DNA from: Thiomicrospira sp. UBA5634
GTDB lineage: Bacteria > Pseudomonadota > Gammaproteobacteria > Thiomicrospirales > Thiomicrospiraceae
Assembly (NCBI GenBank): GCA_002421475.1
Contig: DIJW01000092.1
Span: 1 to 5,383 of the forward strand
Direction of reading: 5' to 3'
DNA: 5,383 nt
Made by a program: the position numbers and the translations under genes. This document shows positions 1 through 5,383 of the stretch, one piece after another; position 1 is the first letter of the stretch; each line of letters starts with the position of its first letter. A model generated the notes under the pieces. That model had not been told where the DNA came from. It saw only the letters and a list, made by a program, of their open reading frames with translations, and made no database searches.

Positions 1-712
1 CAACCAAGAACAGGTCGGTTAATTTCAGCTGTAATCCGCTGACTTCACCGGCTTGGTATTTAAAAATCGTGGCGGCATCATCACCATGTAAAAATGCCAT
101 GCCAGAATCATACTCATGCATGCCGGCCTCAAATAGACCTACCACGGTTAAACGTTTAATGCGCGGTAACATACCAACTGGCGAAATTGAACCTTGCGGA
201 GCAACCAACGTGACTTTATCCCCCAGTGAAACCCCTAAACTCTGCGCCAAATCAAAACCTAACACAATACCAAACTGACTTGATCGTAGACCACTCATGT
301 CACCGATAACCATGTTTGCAGCCAAGTCAGAAACCTGTTGTTCATACTCCGGCAAAACCCCACGAATCATCACACCTTTAACACGTTCACCAAAAGTCAG
401 CATACCCTGCTCCATAATGTTCGGCGCAGCGCCGATCACATCAGGATGATGTTTCACTACTTCGTACAAACCTTGCCACTGACTTAAACGCTGATGTGAC
501 TCACTGAGCGTCATGTGTGCCGTCATACCTAAAATGCGTTCACGCAATTCCTGCTGAAAGCCGTTCATAATCGACATGACAGTGATTAAGGCCATGACAC
601 CCAAGCCAATTCCAATCATGGAGGACATTGAGATAAAAGAAATAAAGCCATTACGCCGTTTAGCGCGAATATAACGCAAGCCCAATAACCATTCGAAAGG
701 AAGTTTAAACAT
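1..712 (-). CDS. lolC: LolC/LolE-family lipoprotein-releasing ABC transporter permease (3' end outside window)
   Basis: Inner-membrane permease of the Lol ABC transporter, which with the LolD ATPase uses ATP to release outer-membrane lipoproteins onto the periplasmic chaperone LolA. I translated the reverse strand by hand: 237 residues are visible of a family usually near 400-415 aa, so the C-terminal three TM helices lie beyond the left edge. The N-terminus carries the family signature GLRYIRAKRR (11-20), then TM1 (about 24-47, rich in G and I) and the conserved MNGFQQELRERILGM (49-63). The periplasmic MacB-like domain follows from about residue 64. A Hook-like loop lies at 172-183 (P172, P178, G180, P183), matching the LolA-binding loop of E. 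coli LolC but one residue shorter. Other parts (RGVLPEYEQQ at 117-126, LKLTDLF at 229-235) resemble LolE more. The ATG at 712 fits the family N-terminus and has an SD just upstream. It lies 35 bp after the TRIC-family gene on the same strand. The Lol permease call is firm; choosing LolC over LolE or LolF is not. Confidence 0.93.
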   Translation of the reverse strand, partial: MFKLPFEWLLGLRYIRAKRRNGFISFISMSSMIGIGLGVMALITVMSIMNGFQQELRERILGMTAHMTLSESHQRLSQWQGLYEVVKHHPDVIGAAPNIMEQGMLTFGERVKGVMIRGVLPEYEQQVSDLAANMVIGDMSGLRSSQFGIVLGFDLAQSLGVSLGDKVTLVAPQGSISPVGMLPRIKRLTVVGLFEAGMHEYDSGMAFLHGDDAATIFKYQAGEVSGLQLKLTDLFLV

Positions 713-714
713 AG

Positions 715-720
715 CCACCT
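715..720 (-). promoter_or_regulatory. Ribosome binding site of the Lol permease gene
   Basis: On the minus strand AGGTGG is followed by CT and the ATG at 712-710. The AGG core is five bases from the start, close but usable. It is the clearest SD for this strand and supports the ATG at 712 as the start. The rest of the 35-bp gap (713-747) is rich in AAACA/ACAGCA and shows no hairpin or promoter, which suggests translation from the upstream gene's transcript. Confidence 0.6.
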
Positions 721-747
721 GCTGTTTGCTGTTGTTTATTGTTTATG

Positions 748-1398
748 TTACTGACCAGCATCCGGTCGATTATTATCCGGCCGACTGAGCGGTACAAATA
801 CCGGTAAACTGTAATTTTTGTGGATCGCCAACAAACGTAACCCAAATACTACAATAATCGCGAGAACGATCGCTAATTCACGACTGGGCAAGAAATGGAA
901 TCCCAATAGCAATACACTCGCACCTAAAAATGAGGCGGTCGCATAAATTTCTTTACGGAAAATCAGCGGTACTTCACCGACCAATACATCACGAATCACC
1001 CCGCCAACCACGCCGGTCATAATACCAAACATGATCACAATCGGGTCACTGAAACCTAACTCAAACGCTTTCTGTGCGCCAATAACCGTAAATACCGCTA
1101 AACCGAGCGCATCCAACACCAACAACAAACGCATCGGCACATCAAAATAACGAGCGTACACAAACATAAAAATAGCCGAAACCACAATTAAATAAACGTA
1201 CAACGTTTGCTGTGTCCAAAACACCGGCACATCCATAATCAAATCACGTAACGTACCACCACCAACAGCCGTTACCATCGCAATCACGATAGCGCCAAAC
1301 AAATCCAATTGTTTGCGGCTCGCAGCCAATAAACCGGTGACCGCAAACACAACCGTACCTAACAAATCTAAATAATAAATCGCGGATAAAAATGACAT
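748..1398 (-). CDS. TRIC/UPF0126-family inner-membrane protein (YicG/YadS-like channel or glycine transporter)
   Basis: Small integral membrane protein of the UPF0126 family, related to trimeric intracellular cation (TRIC) channels. Structures of prokaryotic TRIC homologues show homotrimers with one pore per subunit, and bacterial mutant-fitness work has linked some UPF0126 members to glycine uptake. The substrate here is unknown. From the ATG at 1398 the protein has 216 aa, near the 205-207 aa of E. coli YicG and YadS. Two homologous three-helix repeats are visible, each with the glycine-kink motif: GGGTLRD at 46-52 and GGVIRD at 132-137, the second followed by GEVPLIFRKEIYA (141-153). Hydrophobic segments lie near 8-25, 33-48, 62-82, 90-107, 117-135, 155-170 and 175-194, about seven helices, with a polar C-terminal tail (206-216). 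A longer reading frame starts at a TTG at 1431, but that codon overlaps a perfect TATAAT, and the ATG gives the N-terminus expected for the family. It is divergent from mfd and lies 35 bp before the Lol permease gene, probably in one operon with it. No good SD precedes the ATG. Confidence 0.9.
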   Translation of the reverse strand: MSFLSAIYYLDLLGTVVFAVTGLLAASRKQLDLFGAIVIAMVTAVGGGTLRDLIMDVPVFWTQQTLYVYLIVVSAIFMFVYARYFDVPMRLLLVLDALGLAVFTVIGAQKAFELGFSDPIVIMFGIMTGVVGGVIRDVLVGEVPLIFRKEIYATASFLGASVLLLGFHFLPSRELAIVLAIIVVFGLRLLAIHKNYSLPVFVPLSRPDNNRPDAGQ

Positions 1399-1430
1399 AC
1401 GAGCCAAACCGATATTGTAATAGTGGCGCA

Positions 1431-1436
1431 ATTATA
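1431..1436 (-). promoter_or_regulatory. Candidate -10 box for the UPF0126-Lol permease unit
   Basis: The minus strand reads TATAAT, a perfect sigma-70 consensus -10. Transcription would begin near 1424, giving a leader of about 25 nt before the ATG at 1398. The -35 is poor: at 17-bp spacing the hexamer is CTGCTG (1459-1454), with two matches to TTGACA, and there is no TG extended -10. The position is good but the promoter is not proven. Confidence 0.45.
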
Positions 1437-1494
1437 CTCGTGGCGTTCACAAACAGCAGGATTTTTGTTCCCCCTATCCGAGAGCTTTTCGGGT

Positions 1495-1500
1495 TAAAAT
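1495..1500 (+). promoter_or_regulatory. Weak candidate -10 box for mfd
   Basis: TAAAAT matches the consensus at five of six positions and would start transcription near 1507, leaving a leader of about 27 nt before the mfd ATG. No TTGACA-like hexamer lies 16-18 bp upstream; the nearest T-rich hexamer, TTGTTC at 1465-1470, is 24 bp away. A second five-of-six hexamer, CATAAT at 1514-1519, would leave only about 8 nt of leader. The choice between them is a guess. Confidence 0.25.
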
Positions 1501-1533
1501 AGCGCACTTTGTTCATAATGGTTCTGTCTTGGT

Positions 1534-4500
1534 ATGACCTCCAAAATCCCCCTGTTAGACTTCGATCCTATTTTGCTTCAGGCTACCCGTTCACATTGGG
1601 GTCCGTTGAATTTAAGTGAGCAAGCACTGGTCATCGCGCAACACACCCAGCACGCACCAGGCCTGGTGGTTGTACTCACCGCCAATACAGCGCAAGCAAA
1701 TGAGCTGACAGAGCTTTTACAGTTTTTTACCTCAGACAACTTCAAAATTTTGCAATTCCCGGAATGGGAAACCTTACCTTATGATCGGTTTTCACCGCAT
1801 CAAGATATTATTTCCGAACGTTTAAAAACACTGTATGAATTACCCAAAACCGGGCGAGGGTTATTGATCATTCCGATTAACACCCTATTACAGCGTTTAA
1901 CTCCGCAGCGCTATATTCAACAACACACCTTAATCCTTAGAGTTGGACAACGTCTTGATCGCGAAGCATTTTTAAAACAGTTAGAAGCAAGCGGTTACCA
2001 ACGCGTCAGCCAGGTGATGGAGCACGGTGAGTTTGCAGTACGTGGTGCGATTATTGACTTGTTCCCGATGGGGAGCAAACAACCGTTTCGATTGGATTTA
2101 TTTGATGATGAAATCGAAACATTACGCATCTTTGACCCGGACAACCAACTCACCCAAGGTCAAATTGAGTCAATTGAGTTATTACCGGCCAAAGAATACG
2201 ACTTTAGCGCCGAAGGCATTGCACAGTTTCGCCAAAGTTTCCGTGACGCTTTTGGCGCCGAATCTCGCAACAGCGCTGTATATAAACAGGTAAGTGACAG
2301 TGAAAACATTGGTGGTCTAGAATATTACTTACCGCTTTTTCACCCAGAAACGGCGACTTTATTTGACTATTTACCGCCCGACACCCTATTTTTTGATCAT
2401 GCAGATTTACAACAAGCTATCCAGCAAAACTGGCATGATTTTGATGAACGTTACCAAATCGGCCGACACAACCCAGACCATCCTTTATTATCGCCGACAC
2501 AACTTATTCTCAGCGAAGACGAATTATTTTCCCAACTCAAAAACTTCCACCGCATTAGTTTGCACGACGGTCAAAACCTACCATCTAAACTTAATGCACG
2601 TTTTGACACCTTAACCTTGCCTGATTTAACCGTCGCCAGTCACAGCGATTACCCGTTAGCAAAACTCACTGCATTCTTAGATCGCTATAAAGGCCAAGTT
2701 ATATTTTGTGCCGAAAGTTTAGGTCGTCGTGAAACCCTGCTCAATCTGCTTGGCAAACAACATATTCATCCGCAAATATTTGACCGCTGGCAACAAGCTA
2801 AACAAGCCAAAGTCAGCGCAAAACAACCAGGCCTGGTAGTTGGGCCTTTACAACAATCCATCCACACCCCAGATTTCAGTTTTATTGCCGAAGCCGCGTT
2901 ACTTGGCCAAACAGTCATTCAAAAACGCCGGCGTAAACCCAAACACAGTCAATTTGACCAAGCAATCAGTCATCTGGTTGAGCTCGAAATCGGCAGTCCG
3001 ATCGTGCATATTGAACACGGTGTCGGGCGTTATCTCGGTTTACAACGCCTTGCAATTCAAGGTGAAACCCGCGAATTTTTAATGATTCAATATGCCGGTG
3101 AAGACAAACTGTATGTACCGGTCACATCACTGCACCTGATTAGCCGCTACAGCGGTGCCAGCCCTGAAACTGCGCCACTTCACAAACTGGGCACCGATAA
3201 ATGGGACAAAGCCAAACGCCGCGCGGCAGAAAAAGTACGCGATGTCGCGGCTGAATTATTGGATATTTACGCCCAACGTGAAGCGAAGCCCGGCTTTGCT
3301 TACAACCTGACCGAAGATGCTTATGCGCAATTTGCCAGCGGGTTTCCATTCGAAACCACAGAAGACCAACAAAATACGATTGACGCGGTTATTGCTGACC
3401 TCAAAGCGCCGCGACCAATGGATCGTTTGGTCTGTGGTGACGTTGGCTTCGGTAAAACCGAAGTGGCAATGCGTGCGGCCTTTGTTGCGGCCTATGCCGG
3501 CAAACAAGTAGCAGTACTTGTTCCTACTACCTTGCTGGCACAACAACATTACGAAAACTTCAAAGACCGTTTTGCCGATTGGCCGATTCGCATCGAAGCC
3601 TTATCGCGTTTTCAAACCACCAAAGAACAAAACGACGTGTTGCAAGCCTTGGCTGATAACAAAGTCGATATTATTATTGGCACACACAAACTGATTCAAA
3701 AAGACGTTCAATTTGCCAATCTCGGCCTCATTATTATTGATGAAGAACATCGTTTTGGTGTCCGTCAGAAAGAACAGTTGAAAAAACTGCGCGCTGAAGT
3801 CGACATCCTCACCATGACCGCCACACCAATTCCGCGCACACTGAATATGGCGATGAATGATTTACGTGATTTATCTATCATTGCAACCGCACCGGCTAAA
3901 CGTTTGGCCGTGCAAACTTTTGTGCAAGAATGGAATACCGACACCGTGCGCGAAGCCTGTTTACGTGAATTGCGCCGTGGCGGACAAGTTTATCTGCTGT
4001 TTAACCAAGTTGATAAAATTGAACGTATGGCTGAAGAAATGAGTGCGTTATTACCAGAGGCGCGAGTAGGTATTGCACACGGTCAAATGCACGAACGTGA
4101 ACTCGAACGTGTCATGCAAGATTTTTATCACCGCCGTTTTAATATCTTGGTTTGTACCACAATCATTGAAACCGGTATTGATGTCCCCACCGCCAACACC
4201 ATCCTCATCCATCGGGCTGACAAGTTTGGTTTAGCTCAGCTGCATCAGTTACGTGGCCGTGTTGGCCGTTCACACCATAAAGCCTATGCTTATTTATTTA
4301 CCGGCGACAAAGCAACGATCACGGATGATGCGCATAAACGACTCGATGCCATCGCCAAACATGACACCCTTGGTGCCGGTTTCATACTTGCCAGCCATGA
4401 CCTTGAAATTCGTGGTGCGGGTGAATTACTGGGCGAAGGCCAATCCGGTCAAATTCACGAAATCGGTTTTGGTTTATATAGCGAACTGTTAGAACGTGCA

Positions 4501-4998
4501 GTTAAAGCGTTAAAGTCCGGTAAACAGCCTGAACTCAACACCTCACTAGACATGGGTTGTGAGGTTGACCTTGGCGTCGCTGCACTCATCCCGGAAGACT
4601 ACTTGCCTGACATTCACAGTCGATTAGTGTTCTACAAACGCATTGCCAGCGCCGCCGATGATGACGCCTTACACGAACTCGAAGTCGAAATGATCGACCG
4701 CTTTGGTTTATTGCCACAACAGGTCAAAAACCTGTTCAGCGTAACGCGCATAAAATTACGCGCCGAACCGTTGGGGGTTAAAAAAATTGACGCGGGCGCA
4801 ACGGAATTACGTATTCAATTTAACAATCAGCCGGATATTGACCCAGTCAAACTGATTCAGCTAATTCAACGTTATCCAAAACGTTTTCAGTTAAAAGGTC
4901 AGACCGAACTAAAAGTTTTCGATACAATGCCTGACAGCGATGCACGTATCAAAGTGATACACTTTACCCTTGAAAATATTATGCTTACCGCTAAATAA
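1534..4998 (+). CDS. mfd: Transcription-repair coupling factor Mfd
   Basis: DNA translocase that binds stalled RNA polymerase, pushes it off the lesion using ATP and recruits UvrA to start nucleotide excision repair. It is full length at 1154 aa (E. coli Mfd has 1148). The UvrB-homology module spans about 1-345; by alignment from memory, the E. coli UvrA-contact residues R165, R181 and F185 correspond to R170, R186 and F190, all conserved. The degenerate domain D3 follows (about 355-470). The RNA polymerase-interacting CarD-like domain (about 481-545) shows HIEHGVGRYLG and KLYVPVTSLHLISRYSG. The RecG-like translocase has Walker A GDVGFGKT (635-642), Walker B DEEH (736-739), TMTATPIPRT (760-769), ETGIDVP (879-885) and QLRGRVGR (905-912). 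The C-terminal D7 domain runs from about 1005, with PEDYLPD at 1020-1026. Every catalytic motif is intact. The start is fixed by an in-frame TAA at 1516-1518 with no other start codon before 1534. No SD is visible before the ATG, so translation may be weak. The csiV-family gene follows after 23 bp. Confidence 0.98.
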   Translation: MTSKIPLLDFDPILLQATRSHWGPLNLSEQALVIAQHTQHAPGLVVVLTANTAQANELTELLQFFTSDNFKILQFPEWETLPYDRFSPHQDIISERLKTLYELPKTGRGLLIIPINTLLQRLTPQRYIQQHTLILRVGQRLDREAFLKQLEASGYQRVSQVMEHGEFAVRGAIIDLFPMGSKQPFRLDLFDDEIETLRIFDPDNQLTQGQIESIELLPAKEYDFSAEGIAQFRQSFRDAFGAESRNSAVYKQVSDSENIGGLEYYLPLFHPETATLFDYLPPDTLFFDHADLQQAIQQNWHDFDERYQIGRHNPDHPLLSPTQLILSEDELFSQLKNFHRISLHDGQNLPSKLNARFDTLTLPDLTVASHSDYPLAKLTAFLDRYKGQVIFCAESLGRRETLLNLLGKQHIHPQIFDRWQQAKQAKVSAKQPGLVVGPLQQSIHTPDFSFIAEAALLGQTVIQKRRRKPKHSQFDQAISHLVELEIGSPIVHIEHGVGRYLGLQRLAIQGETREFLMIQYAGEDKLYVPVTSLHLISRYSGASPETAPLHKLGTDKWDKAKRRAAEKVRDVAAELLDIYAQREAKPGFAYNLTEDAYAQFASGFPFETTEDQQNTIDAVIADLKAPRPMDRLVCGDVGFGKTEVAMRAAFVAAYAGKQVAVLVPTTLLAQQHYENFKDRFADWPIRIEALSRFQTTKEQNDVLQALADNKVDIIIGTHKLIQKDVQFANLGLIIIDEEHRFGVRQKEQLKKLRAEVDILTMTATPIPRTLNMAMNDLRDLSIIATAPAKRLAVQTFVQEWNTDTVREACLRELRRGGQVYLLFNQVDKIERMAEEMSALLPEARVGIAHGQMHERELERVMQDFYHRRFNILVCTTIIETGIDVPTANTILIHRADKFGLAQLHQLRGRVGRSHHKAYAYLFTGDKATITDDAHKRLDAIAKHDTLGAGFILASHDLEIRGAGELLGEGQSGQIHEIGFGLYSELLERAVKALKSGKQPELNTSLDMGCEVDLGVAALIPEDYLPDIHSRLVFYKRIASAADDDALHELEVEMIDRFGLLPQQVKNLFSVTRIKLRAEPLGVKKIDAGATELRIQFNNQPDIDPVKLIQLIQRYPKRFQLKGQTELKVFDTMPDSDARIKVIHFTLENIMLTAK

Positions 4999-5005
4999 GA
5001 CAGCT

Positions 5006-5011
5006 AAAAGG
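5006..5011 (+). promoter_or_regulatory. Ribosome binding site of the csiV-family gene
   Basis: AAAAGG lies ten bases before the ATG at 5022, a moderate SD at slightly long spacing. The rest of the 23-bp gap after the mfd stop has no terminator hairpin, which supports co-transcription with mfd. Confidence 0.5.
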
Positions 5012-5021
5012 TTTATAAGCT

Positions 5022-5383
5022 ATGAAGAATTTTGCTTTGCTGATGTGTGCCCTACTGAGTTTTGCACTCCCGTTGTCGGCACCTGCACAAACTGAGCAAA
5101 AGCCTGCGCCACTCGTTCAAATCGAAGTCATTATCTTCCAAAGTTTGGCCTTGCGCGGATGGACAGAAGAGTTCTGGCCGGATAGTCCAGAATTGCCGAA
5201 TGTTGATGGTGCTACCTTTTTCAACAGTAAAGATAATTATGCAAAACGTTTGCCAACAGAATCTTTGACCCTGCATGAAGAGATCGCCAAAATGACCCCG
5301 GAAAAAGGCTATGAGGTGTTAGCTCACTTTGGCTGGCAACAGCCCTCCTTACCACGTGACCAAGCCTTACCGATTCTACTGGA
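5022..5383 (+). CDS. csiV: CsiV-family periplasmic peptidoglycan-binding protein (3' end outside window)
   Basis: I recognise this as a likely member of the CsiV family. In Vibrio cholerae CsiV is a periplasmic peptidoglycan-binding protein needed for PBP1A-dependent cell-wall synthesis and cell shape. The first 120 residues are visible. They begin with a Sec signal peptide: K2, a hydrophobic core at about 4-18 and a probable cleavage site after APA (20-22). C9 sits within the core without a lipobox, so this is not an obvious lipoprotein. The mature part opens with the strand VQIEVIIFQ (32-40), then W47, EEFWP (49-53), and later GYEVLAHFGWQQP (96-108), which match the family pattern of an N-terminal EVIIF strand and a YxVLxHxxWxQP block. 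The ATG at 5022 gives a proper signal peptide and has an SD. It sits 23 bp after mfd; mfd next to a CsiV-family gene is, as I recall, a recurring arrangement in Gammaproteobacteria. The family call rests on remembered motifs and position, and the C-terminal half is not visible. Confidence 0.75.
   Translation, partial: MKNFALLMCALLSFALPLSAPAQTEQKPAPLVQIEVIIFQSLALRGWTEEFWPDSPELPNVDGATFFNSKDNYAKRLPTESLTLHEEIAKMTPEKGYEVLAHFGWQQPSLPRDQALPILL

Larger units (their letters stand above)
1399..1533. promoter_or_regulatory. Divergent intergenic region between the UPF0126 gene and mfd
   Basis: These 135 bp hold the 5' ends of both transcription units, so promoters in both directions are expected. Leftward there is a perfect TATAAT (1436-1431). 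Rightward there are two imperfect -10-like hexamers, TAAAAT (1495-1500) and CATAAT (1514-1519), neither with a recognisable -35 at 16-18 bp. A GC-poor T tract occurs at 1462-1466. I see no clear operator palindrome and no LexA-type CTGT-N8-ACAG box. Confidence 0.55.

Noticed and set aside
69..278. 69-codon plus-strand frame
   Set aside because: It is antisense to the Lol permease coding sequence and has no recognisable domain.
761..784. Direct repeat TCCGGTCGA / TCCGGCCGA
   Set aside because: It encodes the repeated RPD of the polar C-terminal tail of the UPF0126 protein; two imperfect 9-mers do not make a repeat element.
1244..1516. 90-codon minus-strand frame overlapping the UPF0126 gene and the intergenic region
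   Set aside because: It runs in another frame over the well-supported UPF0126 5' end, shows no family motif, and is rich in Cys, Arg and Trp as expected of an off-frame translation.
4970..4997. TTGAAA (4970-4975) with TAAATA (4992-4997) as a promoter for csiV inside mfd
   Set aside because: The -10 matches only three of six consensus positions. The better TATAAG at 5014-5019 has no -35 and lies too close to the ATG.
5001..5021. AGCT...AGCT inverted repeat in the mfd-csiV gap as a possible terminator
   Set aside because: Only four base pairs are continuous, the stem has no GC-rich core and no U tract follows, so it would not stop transcription.
5052..5276. 74-codon minus-strand frame and 68-codon plus-strand frame (5062-5268) at the right end
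   Set aside because: Both are out-of-frame readings of the csiV-family gene, which has a signal peptide, an SD and family motifs.

Overview
The window reads as an ordinary housekeeping stretch of a gammaproteobacterial chromosome of moderate GC content. The evidence is a Mfd of enterobacterial type and length, a CsiV-family gene (a family known mainly from Gammaproteobacteria), and a Lol lipoprotein-export permease close to mfd, an association also seen in Escherichia coli. I cannot name a genus. I see no mobile element, CRISPR array, RNA gene or compositional break.

There are two divergent transcription units separated by 135 bp (1399-1533). Leftward (minus strand) runs a TRIC/UPF0126 membrane protein gene (748-1398), followed after 35 bp by a LolC/LolE-family permease gene that leaves the window at its left edge (start at 712). 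Rightward (plus strand) runs a complete mfd (1534-4998, 1154 aa), followed after 23 bp by the start of a csiV-family gene that leaves the window at its right edge. No terminator-like hairpin is visible in either short gap, so each pair is probably co-transcribed.

The genes share an envelope and genome-maintenance theme rather than one pathway. Mfd couples stalled RNA polymerase to nucleotide excision repair. The Lol permease extracts lipoproteins from the inner membrane for delivery to the outer membrane. The CsiV-family protein is expected in the periplasm, in peptidoglycan synthesis. The UPF0126 protein is a small inner-membrane channel or transporter.

The points most worth a second look are modest: the Lol permease mixes LolC-like and LolE-like features, which suggests a single-permease LolF type; the UPF0126 gene probably starts at an internal ATG because the longer frame begins on top of a perfect TATAAT; and mfd has no visible Shine-Dalgarno sequence and is overlapped by a short out-of-frame ORF. 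I found no convincing previously undescribed system.
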